A DNA stretch of 64,000 bases from an uncultured Bacteroidales bacterium (GCA_900317745.1 ONHW01000001.1:1-64000); one strand, 5' to 3'; shown: positions 7,393-15,169, counted from the first letter of the stretch. The notes: a model not told the origin generated them from the letters alone. A program made the numbers and translations.

Positions 7393-7480
7393 TATACTTC
7401 TTAGCCCTAAAGGGCACGATTTATACGATCAGATTGTATACTTCTTAGCCCTGAAGGGCACGATTTATACGATCAGACCG
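7393..7480. repeat. Two tandem 44-bp repeats with GCCCTNAAGGGC palindromes
   Basis: The copies at 7393-7436 and 7437-7480 differ at only a few bases, and each contains the palindrome GCCCTRAAGGGC. A third partial copy starts at 7481. The right copy overlaps the last codons and stop of the kinase gene at 7473, so the duplication began in its 3' end. Between this and plsC (about 7340-7385) is an AT-rich stretch with a 23-bp imperfect repeat containing TTTCAAATT. Confidence 0.7.
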
Positions 7481-8474
7481 TATATTTCATCATGAAGCCG
7501 CGATAGAGGGCACATATACGGCGAATCTCATCCCAGTTCTCCTCGCTCAGTTTGGTGCCGATCACCTCTACAACCCGTCCGGCAGCAATCGTACCGATCT
7601 CACCGCACTTGTGAATATCAAACCCGTCAGCCAGCGCGTGCAGGAACCCACCGGCATACAGGTCGCCTGCACCCGTGGAGTCGGTGCAGGAGGTAGTGAT
7701 AGCACCTATATGGTAACGCTGGTCGCCCTGTTGTACGTACGAGCCGCGCTTACCGACCTTGACTACAGCTATATCCACCTCGCTTGCAATCTTGGCGACA
7801 CTCTCTTCAGGATTGAGATGCGTGTAGGCAAAACTCTCATCCTCGTTGGCATACACGATATCCACATACTGGCGAATCAGTTCCTTGAGGAAGCAGTGGT
7901 TCTCGTTAACCACGTTGTATGACGCTAAATCAAGGCTGACCATACATCCTGATTCACGCGCCAGGCGGATAGCTTTCTCTATCAACTCGTGATTCTGAAC
8001 CATATATCCCTCGATGTGGAAAATATCGTACCCTACAAACGCCTCTTTGGTTATATCGTCCGCAGTCATCTCCGCTGATGCACCGAGGTACGTGGCAAAC
8101 GTCCGCTCGCCATCCGGCGTGATAAGCACGATTGAGCAGCCGGACATCAGTTGCGGATGGGTCAGCAGCAAAGGTTTGACACCGTTCTTCACCATATCAT
8201 CGCGATAGAACTCGCCCACCTCGTCGGCACCTATCTTGCCGATGAAAGCCGCCTTGCCGCCCAACTGCGCAATTGTAGCAATCGTGTTTGCCGCCGAGCC
8301 GCCTGCCACCATGTGTTTGCGGACCGAGGCAAAACGCAACTGGATATCACGCGCTTGCTCCATAGAGATAAGATTCATACTACCCTTGGGCAGGTTAAGC
8401 TCGCGAAGATCGTCTTCCGACACCTGCATCAACATGTCCGTTAGGGCGTTTCCTAAACCTAAAATGCGTTTCAT
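7473..8474 (-). CDS. PfkB family carbohydrate/nucleoside kinase (adenosine kinase-like)
   Basis: A 333-residue cytoplasmic ribokinase-fold kinase. The N-terminal motif GGSAANT and the C-terminal catalytic motif DSTGAGDLYAGG (catalytic Asp before LYAGG) are complete. The pattern of the N-terminus (LGLGNALTDMLM) and the lid is close to the adenosine kinase branch that is common as a single conserved gene in Bacteroidales. The true substrate cannot be told from sequence. The start is ATG at 8474. Its 3' end overlaps the tandem 44-bp repeat. The tRNA-Asn promoter lies just upstream on the opposite strand. Confidence 0.88.
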   Translation of the reverse strand: MKRILGLGNALTDMLMQVSEDDLRELNLPKGSMNLISMEQARDIQLRFASVRKHMVAGGSAANTIATIAQLGGKAAFIGKIGADEVGEFYRDDMVKNGVKPLLLTHPQLMSGCSIVLITPDGERTFATYLGASAEMTADDITKEAFVGYDIFHIEGYMVQNHELIEKAIRLARESGCMVSLDLASYNVVNENHCFLKELIRQYVDIVYANEDESFAYTHLNPEESVAKIASEVDIAVVKVGKRGSYVQQGDQRYHIGAITTSCTDSTGAGDLYAGGFLHALADGFDIHKCGEIGTIAAGRVVEVIGTKLSEENWDEIRRICALYRGFMMKYTV

Positions 8475-8527
8475 ATATTACAAATTGTTGTAGTTTTTGC
8501 TATATTATGATTTTTTTGTGCAAAAAA

Positions 8528-8559
8528 TTTGCATAAATCAAAAAAATGTCGTATCTTTG
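8528..8559 (+). promoter_or_regulatory. Promoter of tRNA-Asn
   Basis: TTTG at 8528-8531, a 20-bp gap, and TATCTTTG at 8552-8559, about 20 bases before the mature tRNA. A perfect match to the Bacteroidetes consensus. Confidence 0.8.
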
Positions 8560-8579
8560 CAGTCGCTTTGAGCAAAAAT

Positions 8580-8653
8580 GCTTCCTTAGCTCAGTCGGTT
8601 AGAGCATCTGACTGTTAATCAGGGGGTCCTAGGTTCAAGTCCTAGAGGGAGCG
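8580..8653 (+). tRNA. tRNA-Asn (anticodon GTT)
   Basis: A 74-base cloverleaf. The acceptor GCTTCCT (8580-8586) pairs with AGGGAGC (8646-8652) with one G-U; the D arm contains AGCTCAGTCGGTTAGAGC; the anticodon stem CTGAC/GTCAG-type surrounds GTT; the T arm is CTAGG TTCAAGT CCTAG. G8653 is the discriminator and CCA is not encoded. Promoter and terminator are both visible, so it is transcribed alone. Its 3' half is overlapped in antisense by the end of the carboxypeptidase gene. Confidence 0.96.
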
Positions 8654-9560
8654 CTGAGCAGGCTAAACGGCCTGCTTTTTTTGTGACCGTAAGTGTAGCC
8701 TCCACACCGAAGGGTAGAGGCATATTATGCGCCACATGTCCTGCAGGAAAACCGAACAGCACGGGATAAGCATAATCTTTCAGTACACCGGCAATACTCT
8801 CCAAAAGTGTGCAGCCCATACTACTATCGTCCTCGCAATCGGCAAACTGCCCGACAATCACTCCGCTAACCATATCCAGCACACCGCTCAGACGCAGTTG
8901 GTGCATCATACGGTCGATCTTGTAGTGCTGCTCGGCTATATCCTCGATGAACAAGACAGTACGTTTGCCCTGTTCGCGATCATGCTCGACAGCCAGACGG
9001 ATATCGTATGGCGTGCCGCACAAGCCGCACAATACAGCCATATTCCCGCCGCGCAAAACGCCGCTAACCTTACCTTCCTTATTCAGCAGCGAGCCCTCAA
9101 CTGCATACTCGCAAGCCTCACCGCCCAACATTCGCTGCAGTGCTTGCCACGGCTCGGCATCATCGGACAAGGTGGCTATCGGTTTGCACATTATACCGTG
9201 AATGGACGCACCGCCCAAGCGGGCAATGAGTTGATGCAACTCGGTAACATCGGAAAATCCGCACACCGCCGCACCGTTATATCCGCGTTCGCGCACACCG
9301 CGTTCGATACCGTCGATGATCTGCTGCAGGCCATATCCTCCACGCGTGCAGAGCACGAGACCTACATCCGGATCCGTGAGCGCATCGACCGCATCGGCAA
9401 TCCGCTCCTGAGGACGAGCGGCGAACCTCCCCCAACTACCTATGGCATGAGGGGCGATATCCACGCCAAAGCCTGCCGCACACAGTCTGTCGGCTGCACC
9501 GGTAATGAAGGAGCTGTCCAACGCCCCGGCAGGTGATATGATACGGATAGATTTGGTCAT
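8619..9560 (-). CDS. ldcA: LD-carboxypeptidase (muramoyltetrapeptide carboxypeptidase), 3' end runs through tRNA-Asn
   Basis: A 313-residue serine peptidase of family S66, which removes the terminal D-alanine from the murein tetrapeptide in wall recycling. The nucleophile elbow (CTRGGYGLQQII region with GFSDVT) and the later ILFIED-like and FPAGH motifs are present. Homology-like sequence ends near VEATLTV. The frame then continues through the antisense of the tRNA terminator and the 3' half of the tRNA, giving CSALPLGLEPRTP before TGA at 8619-8621. The last 20 or so residues are thus not family sequence. There is no signal peptide, as expected for a cytoplasmic recycling enzyme. The start is ATG at 9560. 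Confidence 0.88.
   Translation of the reverse strand: MTKSIRIISPAGALDSSFITGAADRLCAAGFGVDIAPHAIGSWGRFAARPQERIADAVDALTDPDVGLVLCTRGGYGLQQIIDGIERGVRERGYNGAAVCGFSDVTELHQLIARLGGASIHGIMCKPIATLSDDAEPWQALQRMLGGEACEYAVEGSLLNKEGKVSGVLRGGNMAVLCGLCGTPYDIRLAVEHDREQGKRTVLFIEDIAEQHYKIDRMMHQLRLSGVLDMVSGVIVGQFADCEDDSSMGCTLLESIAGVLKDYAYPVLFGFPAGHVAHNMPLPFGVEATLTVTKKAGRLACSALPLGLEPRTP
8657..8682 (+). terminator. Rho-independent terminator of tRNA-Asn
   Basis: AGCAGGC (8657-8663) and GCCTGCT (8670-8676) form a seven-pair stem followed by seven Ts. In antisense it is read as part of the carboxypeptidase C-terminus. Confidence 0.9.
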
Positions 9561-9570
9561 TTGCTTTCAG

Positions 9571-10608
9571 CTATTTGTCATTCGTTTTGCAGTTGGCTGC
9601 GTTGTACAGTTGGGCGGAGTTGAAGGCATTCTGCCAAAGTATATACGCCGCCGGGCCGATGGCACTGAGCGGATTGAGGAACACCTGACACATCCATATA
9701 CCCAAGGTCGTGTTCTTCTGCCCGAACGCCTGTCCGGCAGTTATGCGACTTACGCCTGCCATGGTGGTGGGCACTGCCGCCGGATTGATTACCACATCCT
9801 TATAATCTTTGCCCTTGCTGGGCGCAGGCAGACGATAACCGATCCATCGACCGATAAAATATTGCGCCAGACAAGCCGCCAACGAGCCTGCAAACAGCAC
9901 AGCCAATGCCCACCAGCTGTATTGCGCGTGGATAAGCGTGTAGGTTATATCTCCCGTCAGGATGGCCAGCGTACCTATCCAGAGGTAGAACGGCACTTGT
10001 GCCCAGGTACGCGTCAGGACAAACCGTTTGTCCGAGCCTTTGTGTCGTTGCCAACCGTCGTACAGCAAGCGAAGCGCCCACGCCGCAATAAACGGCAGCA
10101 ACAGCAGCGGTGCTACACGACGCAGGATCAGCCACATCTCTGCCAAGAACGCCATCTGACCGTCAGGATGAACCAGCGGAAAGAACGCAGGAACGACGAT
10201 TGCCGTAACCGCATTGCTGAGCAAGGTGAATGCCGTCAGATTCTGAATACTGCCACCAAGTTTGCCTGCGATAATCGGTGCGGCAGTAGCCGTTGGCATA
10301 ATAAAACACACCATCAGTCCCTGACTGATTATGGCCGTATCCTCCTGATTCACACCCAACTGCCGGCATAATGCCACGCAGCCGTAAAACGTACCCGCCG
10401 TGAGTGCCATCTGCACAGCCAGAACCGCCCAATGCCACGAGTGTAACCTCAAGTCCAGCGGATTGACCTTGCAGAACGTAAAGAACAACATCAGTCCTAT
10501 CATAGGCGGCAGAACGGGTGTAAGATGCCTGAACACGGCAAACCCCGCTGCTCCGACCAACATGGACAGAGCCAATGCATACTTGTCTATGAATTGCTTA
10601 ACAGTCAT
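9571..10608 (-). CDS. BASS-type (bile acid:sodium symporter fold) transporter
   Basis: A 345-residue membrane protein with about nine or ten hydrophobic segments and conserved polar breaks in helices (MPTATAAPIIAGKLGG; ITAGQAFGQKNTTLGIW), the latter typical of the substrate site of SBF/BASS-like carriers. It would move an organic anion with sodium; the substrate is unknown and bile acid should not be assumed. The start overlaps the stop of dusB by four bases (10605-10608), and ldcA follows after 10 bp, so the three genes are one operon. The N-terminus MTVKQFIDKY fits a cytoplasmic start before the first helix. Confidence 0.8.
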   Translation of the reverse strand: MTVKQFIDKYALALSMLVGAAGFAVFRHLTPVLPPMIGLMLFFTFCKVNPLDLRLHSWHWAVLAVQMALTAGTFYGCVALCRQLGVNQEDTAIISQGLMVCFIMPTATAAPIIAGKLGGSIQNLTAFTLLSNAVTAIVVPAFFPLVHPDGQMAFLAEMWLILRRVAPLLLLPFIAAWALRLLYDGWQRHKGSDKRFVLTRTWAQVPFYLWIGTLAILTGDITYTLIHAQYSWWALAVLFAGSLAACLAQYFIGRWIGYRLPAPSKGKDYKDVVINPAAVPTTMAGVSRITAGQAFGQKNTTLGIWMCQVFLNPLSAIGPAAYILWQNAFNSAQLYNAANCKTNDK

Positions 10609-11630
10609 TTTTTCAATTGTTCGTACAGTGCACCATACTCGTCCACTATCTGATCCATGATGGCAAACACTTCGGCTTTCGTCTCTGCTCTGAGCAGACT
10701 GATACGTGTCTGCCGGAAATCAGGCAACCCTTTCAGAATAGGGCTTGCGGCAAAATGCCTGCGGCTGTGAACTATCCCCTTACGCTCGTCGCCTACCCAC
10801 TCTATGCTACGCTCCACATGCTCCTTCAGCACATCCATGCACCACGACATACTTCGTCGGGGCAACTCGCGTCCCTCCAGGTAACAGCGTATATCCTCAA
10901 ATATCCACGGGCAACCGAAGGTAGCGCGGCCAATCATCACAGCATCCACCCCGTATTGATCAAAGCACTGCCTTGCTCGCACAGGATCGGTAATATCGCC
11001 ATTGCCTATGACGGGGATATGGATCTTCGGATTGTGCTTAACCTCACCTATCAGGGTCCAATCGGCATCGCCTTTGTACATCTGCGCGCGCGTACGACCG
11101 TGAATGGCTATCTCACTTATGCCGCAATCCTGCAGCCTCTGAGCCAGATCAACAATGAACGGTGTACCGTCAGGCAGACGCAGCGAACTCTCATCCCACC
11201 CCAGGCGCGTCTTGACTGTAACAGGAGTATGAACGGCATCTACTACAGCACGGGTGATAGCCAACATCTTCGGCACCTCGCGCAGCAGTCCTGCACCGGC
11301 ACCTTTGCCTGCAACCTTCTTAACCGGGCAGCCGAAATTGATATCAATGATATCGGGGTGCGCCTGCTCAACGATACGTGCCGCATCCGCCATCGACTCG
11401 GGTTCGCGTCCGTAAATCTGAATGGCTACCGGACGCTCGGCATCGTTGATGCGCAACTTACGCATCGTGGATGCCACGTCACGGACGATAGCATCGGCAT
11501 TTACAAACTCCGTATATACTCTGTCAGCACCGAAACGCTTACACAACAGCCGGAACGCAGGATCGGTCACATCCTCCATCGGGGCAAGGTATAGCGGGTA
11601 CTTTGTCACACCAATCTTCAAATCTTTCAA
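10605..11630 (-). CDS. dusB: tRNA-dihydrouridine synthase
   Basis: A 341-residue FMN enzyme that reduces uridine to dihydrouridine in the D loop of tRNAs. N-terminal APMEDVTDPAF, the catalytic-cysteine motif NFGCPVKKV, and the FMN-binding GNGDI and GRATFGCPWIF motifs are all there, in the order of the DusB group, and a helical C-terminal RNA-binding part follows. The best start is TTG at 11628-11630, preceded by TAAGGA; no ATG occurs before the APMEDV motif. Overlaps the transporter gene by four bases. Confidence 0.93.
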   Translation of the reverse strand: MKDLKIGVTKYPLYLAPMEDVTDPAFRLLCKRFGADRVYTEFVNADAIVRDVASTMRKLRINDAERPVAIQIYGREPESMADAARIVEQAHPDIIDINFGCPVKKVAGKGAGAGLLREVPKMLAITRAVVDAVHTPVTVKTRLGWDESSLRLPDGTPFIVDLAQRLQDCGISEIAIHGRTRAQMYKGDADWTLIGEVKHNPKIHIPVIGNGDITDPVRARQCFDQYGVDAVMIGRATFGCPWIFEDIRCYLEGRELPRRSMSWCMDVLKEHVERSIEWVGDERKGIVHSRRHFAASPILKGLPDFRQTRISLLRAETKAEVFAIMDQIVDEYGALYEQLKK

Positions 11631-11643
11631 TCCTTAAAACAGC

Positions 11644-12069
11644 CTACTGAGCCGGAACCCATGTCTGGTTTCTGCCAAACAGTCCGGCTTTGTCCAACGA
11701 CCCGCGCAGCACGAGATTTCCGCCCTTGAGATAAATCTTGCCGTAATAGAATTTTCCGTTGTTAGGGTCAAGGACCTTGCCACCACGCAGTTCACCTTTC
11801 TCCATGTGCATGCCACGGATGATTACCAGATCCTGTATAGGTTTATCCTTGTCCTCGTCCTCGCACTTCACACATACCACATCCTGCGGACCCATCAGTA
11901 TCTTGGCAACCTTGCCGTAATACAGTCCGTCAGAACCTTGGTATATCCGTACTATCGAGAAGTTCTGCCCTGTCTTGTCGTCCACGGTCATCCAATCGCC
12001 GACGATGGATTGCGCCATGCTCATCATGGACATGAGTGCAATTGCAACTATAAGTATAGTTCGTTTCAT
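11644..12069 (-). CDS. Secreted DUF2147 family protein
   Basis: A 141-residue protein with a signal peptide (MKRTILIVAIALMSMMSMAQ). It then has the DUF2147 pattern: GDWMTVDDKTGQ near the N-terminus, a YYGKV(A)KI strand, and a C-terminal GKIYLKGGNLVLRGS repeat, a small beta barrel of the lipocalin kind. Function in the family is unknown; such proteins are periplasmic or secreted. The start is ATG at 12069, since the upstream extension to 12144 would cover the end of udk. It begins one base after the udk stop and is cotranscribed with it. Confidence 0.85.
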   Translation of the reverse strand: MKRTILIVAIALMSMMSMAQSIVGDWMTVDDKTGQNFSIVRIYQGSDGLYYGKVAKILMGPQDVVCVKCEDEDKDKPIQDLVIIRGMHMEKGELRGGKVLDPNNGKFYYGKIYLKGGNLVLRGSLDKAGLFGRNQTWVPAQ

Positions 12070-12070
12070 C

Positions 12071-12703
12071 TTATTGATTGGTTTGCGAGCGTCGTTCGCG
12101 AATCTCCTGCTTGATAAACTTAACCAGCATGTTGATAGCTGCATTGTTGTGTCCGCCCTGCGGAATTATCACATCGGCATAGCGTTTGCACGGCTCGATA
12201 AACTGCTCATGCATCGGTTTGAGCACGCGCTGGTAGCGCTCCATAACCGACTCGGCTGTACGTCCGCGCTCAACTATATCACGACTAATGACACGGATCA
12301 GACGGTCATCGCCATCGGCGTCAACGAAGATCTTCAGATCCATCTGCTCGCGCAACTCCTTGTCGCTAAGCGCCATGATACCTTCCACAATGATTATCTC
12401 CTTCGGATCGATATGCACCGTTTCCTTCTGGCGTGTACAGGTTATATAGTCATAGATCGGTTGCTCGATGCTCATTCCCTGTTTGAGTTGGGCTATATGT
12501 TGCTCAAGCAGCACCCAATCGAATGCGTCCGGATGGTCGAAGTTAATGTTCTGACGTTCCTCGACAGGCACGTGACTACTATCCTTGTAGTAGGAGTCTT
12601 GAGGAATAACTACCACCTCGCCTTTGGGGAGACGTTCGGTCAGTTTGCGGACTACAGTTGTCTTTCCGGAACCGGTACCACCGGCAATGCCAATAATAAA
12701 CAT
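12071..12703 (-). CDS. udk: Uridine kinase
   Basis: A 210-residue kinase that phosphorylates uridine and cytidine to UMP and CMP in pyrimidine salvage. The P-loop GGTGSGKTT at residues 8-16, the QDSYYKD substrate motif, the NFDHPDAFDW motif and IIVEGIMAL are all intact, and length is typical. The start is ATG at 12703. It is followed immediately by the DUF2147 gene. A terminator for the upstream DUF4290-like gene lies just before it. Confidence 0.95.
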   Translation of the reverse strand: MFIIGIAGGTGSGKTTVVRKLTERLPKGEVVVIPQDSYYKDSSHVPVEERQNINFDHPDAFDWVLLEQHIAQLKQGMSIEQPIYDYITCTRQKETVHIDPKEIIIVEGIMALSDKELREQMDLKIFVDADGDDRLIRVISRDIVERGRTAESVMERYQRVLKPMHEQFIEPCKRYADVIIPQGGHNNAAINMLVKFIKQEIRERRSQTNQ

Positions 12704-12742
12704 ATTTTCAGAATTTTGTTAGGTCCATTTTTCTGCTCCATA

Positions 12743-12770
12743 GAAAACGGCATCGTATGGTGCCGTTTTC
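12743..12770 (-). terminator. Terminator between the DUF4290-like gene and udk
   Basis: GAAAACGGCA and TGCCGTTTTC (12743-12752 and 12761-12770) form a ten-pair stem with an eight-base loop, with A-runs and T-runs on both sides, so it can act on either strand. Confidence 0.75.
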
Positions 12771-12785
12771 CGGATAAGCGACCGC

Positions 12786-13139
12786 TTATCGCTTCTGTCG
12801 TTTGATTTGTTTACCGCGCATATCTTTCTTCGCAGGAGCATCTACGGATGCATTTATATGCGCCATAGCTTCATCAAACTCGGCAAACGAGGTGGACAAT
12901 CGACCGTCCGACAGAACACTTATATCCTCCTTGAGCCTTTGTACTCCGGATTCAAAATCCTTGTTCCAAATCTGGTTCTTCTGTCGCATGCAACGTGCTA
13001 TATAGATAGTTGCATCCCGACGCTGCTGCTCATCATCAATCGTGGTGGCATAAGTCACCAGATCCTGAAGTATTCTGCCGTAGTTACGCAACTTGATTGC
13101 GTCTGTACGGTGAACGATCGAACATCTGTCGCTAATCAT
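12786..13139 (-). CDS. Short DUF4290-like protein
   Basis: A 117-residue cytoplasmic protein. Residues about 15-55 (KLRNYGRILQDLV, then TIDDEQQRRDATIYIARCM) follow the pattern of the N-terminal part of the Bacteroidetes family DUF4290 (YGRNIQ...TIEDR...RT). The family is usually about 200 residues, so this would be a short or truncated form; the C-terminal half is divergent and ends in a basic KQIKRQKR tail. It is 15 bp downstream of the nuclease-like gene at 13155 and probably read from the same promoter. The family call is from pattern memory only. Confidence 0.6.
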   Translation of the reverse strand: MISDRCSIVHRTDAIKLRNYGRILQDLVTYATTIDDEQQRRDATIYIARCMRQKNQIWNKDFESGVQRLKEDISVLSDGRLSTSFAEFDEAMAHINASVDAPAKKDMRGKQIKRQKR

Positions 13140-13154
13140 CTCTTTGCCTCCGTA

Positions 13155-14282
13155 CTACTTGTTCTTAATCAGATAAATCATCGTGGGATAGTGGTCGCCG
13201 TAACCGTTCTGCCATACGCCACCCTTATGCGTACGCAACGGACCTCCTTTGTCCTTACCCTCCTGAACGGTCAGGAACGGCTTGTTGAACACCTCTGACT
13301 TCCAGTATGTCCAACCCGAGCGTGTATGCGGCGCGTTGAGCAAAGGTTCGGAGATGATAATCTGGTCAAACAAATCCCAGCTACCGTTATACATCAGCGT
13401 ACCTACACCGCGGTCAAGATGCAGCCACATCGTATTGAAGAATCCCTGCGGACCAACCTCCTCACGTGTCTTGCGTGCCTCCAGGATCTCGGCACACGAG
13501 TGGTTGAACGGATCGTCGTTCAGGTCACCCATGATGATCACGTTGGCCTTGGGGTCCTTCAGGAACAGCGAATCGGTGATATGACGGCAGAGCATTGCCG
13601 CTGTATCACGCGTCGCGCGAGAGGTCTCCTCACCGCCGTAACGTGACGGCCAGTGGTTGACTATCAGGTGAAGCTTGTCGCGAACGATGCCGCCATTCTC
13701 ATCCTTCAGATAACCCGACAGTAACAATTGAAAACGGCTGCGGACTTCACCGCCGTCGCTATAATGCGCCTTCAGCGTATAGGGAACAGGCTTACCCGAC
13801 GGAACGAAGTAACGCGGATCGTACAGGTAACCCACATCTACACCGCGGCGATCGGGACCCTCAAGCAGAATAGGAACATACTTTCTGCCGGTCTGATTCT
13901 CTATCTCCCGGCACAAATCTTCCAGACAATGGATATTCTCCACCTCGCACACACCCACAATAGATGCGCCGAGAGGTGTTTTGTCCAAACCGAACTGAGA
14001 AATGGCATAAGCCATATTCTTCAGTTTGTTGCGGTATTTAAGACCCGTCCAGTGCATTCCACCGGATGGCAGGTACTCATAGTCATTCTTGTGAATCGTA
14101 TCACCGGTGTTCAACACGTAGAAATCGTGAATCGTGTCGAACAAGTTCTCAAGATTATAAAATGCAACGCAGCGAACTATATAGTCCTGAGCGTTCGAAT
14201 CCAGAGAATTTTTCTGTGCATGTACAGGCAGACTGACTAATGCCAGACAAGCAAAAACAAGGGCTGAAACAATGTTTTTCAT
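13155..14282 (-). CDS. Secreted endonuclease/exonuclease/phosphatase family protein
   Basis: A 375-residue protein with a signal peptide (MKNIVSALVFACLALVSLPVHAQ) and an EEP fold: FYNLENLFDT near the N-terminus, GVCEVEN (metal-binding Glu), NHWPSRYGGE (catalytic His region), MGDLNDDP (Asp/Asn pair) and a final DHYP. This family hydrolyses phosphodiesters; nucleic acid or phospholipid could be the substrate. Start ATG at 14282 is chosen because a signal sequence follows and the upstream frame covers the promoter. Divergent from ssb, from an interlocked promoter pair. Confidence 0.88.
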   Translation of the reverse strand: MKNIVSALVFACLALVSLPVHAQKNSLDSNAQDYIVRCVAFYNLENLFDTIHDFYVLNTGDTIHKNDYEYLPSGGMHWTGLKYRNKLKNMAYAISQFGLDKTPLGASIVGVCEVENIHCLEDLCREIENQTGRKYVPILLEGPDRRGVDVGYLYDPRYFVPSGKPVPYTLKAHYSDGGEVRSRFQLLLSGYLKDENGGIVRDKLHLIVNHWPSRYGGEETSRATRDTAAMLCRHITDSLFLKDPKANVIIMGDLNDDPFNHSCAEILEARKTREEVGPQGFFNTMWLHLDRGVGTLMYNGSWDLFDQIIISEPLLNAPHTRSGWTYWKSEVFNKPFLTVQEGKDKGGPLRTHKGGVWQNGYGDHYPTMIYLIKNK

Positions 14283-14315
14283 ATAGAGAAAGATTATTTT
14301 TATAAAAAAAACGTA

Positions 14316-14347
14316 CAAAGTTACGATTTTTTTTGCAAATATGCAAA
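14316..14347 (-). promoter_or_regulatory. Promoter of the EEP gene at 13155 (half of an interlocked pair)
   Basis: On the minus strand TTTG (14344-14347), 20 bp, then TAACTTTG (14316-14323). Its -33 box lies inside the -33/-7 spacer of the ssb promoter. The arrangement CAAAGTTA-N8-TTTG-N8-CAAA-N8-TAACTTTG is an exact dyad. Confidence 0.85.
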
Positions 14348-14363
14348 TTTTTTTGTAACTTTG
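14332..14363 (+). promoter_or_regulatory. Promoter of ssb (half of an interlocked pair)
   Basis: TTTG (14332-14335), 20 bp, then TAACTTTG (14356-14363); the ssb start follows 30 bases later. It shares its core with the divergent promoter on the other strand. Confidence 0.85.
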
Positions 14364-14393
14364 CATAAAATTTTTTCTAAATACAATATAATT

Positions 14394-14819
14394 ATGTCTT
14401 CAGTCAATAAAGTTATCCTGATTGGCAACGTCGGGTCTGACCCTGATGTTCGTTATTTGGACCGTGGTGTAGCTATCGCTAATTTCAATCTTGCAACAAC
14501 CGAACGAGGATACACCATGCAGAACGGAACGCAAGTTCCTGACAAAACGGATTGGCACTCTATCGTGCTCTGGAGGAACCTCGCAGAGTGGGCTGAGCGA
14601 AACATCCGGAAGAGTATGAAACTATATGTTGAAGGTAAACTGCAGACACGTACTTGGGAGAAAGACGGACAGCGACGCAGCAAAACAGAAGTTATCGCCG
14701 AGAACATCCAAATCCTGTACCGACCGCAAGAATATCAGCAACAGCAAAACGAGACCATTCAGGAGGAAGAAGGAGAAATTGAGAATAACGACAACCAAGA
14801 AGAAGCTATACTCTTCTAA
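14394..14819 (+). CDS. ssb: Single-stranded DNA-binding protein
   Basis: A 141-residue OB-fold protein that coats single-stranded DNA in replication and repair. The N-terminus SVNKVILIGNVGSDPDVRYL, WHSIVLWRNLAEWAE and the YVEGKLQTRTW strand are typical. The C-terminal third is glutamine- and glutamate-rich and ends in an acidic, hydrophobic tip (EEAILF), the partner-binding tail. The start is the ATG at 14394 before SSVNK; an upstream TTG frame lies inside the promoter. A strong hairpin follows downstream. Confidence 0.95.
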   Translation: MSSVNKVILIGNVGSDPDVRYLDRGVAIANFNLATTERGYTMQNGTQVPDKTDWHSIVLWRNLAEWAERNIRKSMKLYVEGKLQTRTWEKDGQRRSKTEVIAENIQILYRPQEYQQQQNETIQEEEGEIENNDNQEEAILF

Positions 14820-14869
14820 ATCTCTTGCAATCTTATCAGTATTTCTCTTCCGACAATTAAAAGATGTAT

Positions 14870-14925
14870 GCGCGTACGCGTGCATACGCGAAACAGCGGG
14901 ACGTCTGTCAGGCGAACCGCTGTTT
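14870..14925 (+). terminator. Terminator region of ssb
   Basis: A GTATGC...GCATAC inverted repeat around 14864-14886 is followed by AAACAGCGG (14891-14899) pairing with CCGCTGTTT (14917-14925), then TGTTCT. The second hairpin is the likely terminator. Confidence 0.65.
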
Positions 14926-14970
14926 GTTCTGTAATGACACAACCCGTCCGGCAGAACAATACAATTTCGG

Positions 14971-14996
14971 GCAGGATAATCGGGGTTTTATCGAGG
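14971..14996 (+). repeat. Dispersed repeat copy 1 (26 bp), intergenic
   Basis: The 26 bases starting GCAGGATAATCGGGG and ending TTTTATCGAGG are identical, reversed, to 56418-56443 inside the NlpC gene; the first 15 bases recur at 48433-48447. The rest of the 14930-15165 gap shows only AT-rich sequence and further TCGAGG/TCGAAGG motifs; I see no convincing gene there. Confidence 0.7.
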
Positions 14997-15169
14997 GTTC
15001 TTCGAAGGTTGGTCGAGGTTCTTTCAATCAATTTTCTGTTTTACGGACTCAGGTACAAGATTTCAAGCCCGAATATGCCGATTATCTGTATTTTATATAG
15101 CATTTTGTAATTTATTGTAGGCGAAAAAGCAGGTAACTTGCATATTTTCACAAAAAAATGCGCAAAAAA

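Noticed and set aside
8580-8653. tRNA-Asn as an attachment site for an element
   Set aside because: No partial tRNA copy or direct repeat of its 3' end was seen, and the genes on both sides are core genes.
9505-11594. Long plus-strand frames opposite the BASS transporter and dusB
   Set aside because: Antisense shadows of two recognisable genes; no motif, and composition (Arg, His, Gln) is typical of shadow frames.
14868-15110. Plus-strand frame of 80 codons downstream of ssb
   Set aside because: It spans the ssb terminator and the dispersed repeat, has no promoter or ribosome site of its own, and no protein-like pattern; treated as non-coding.
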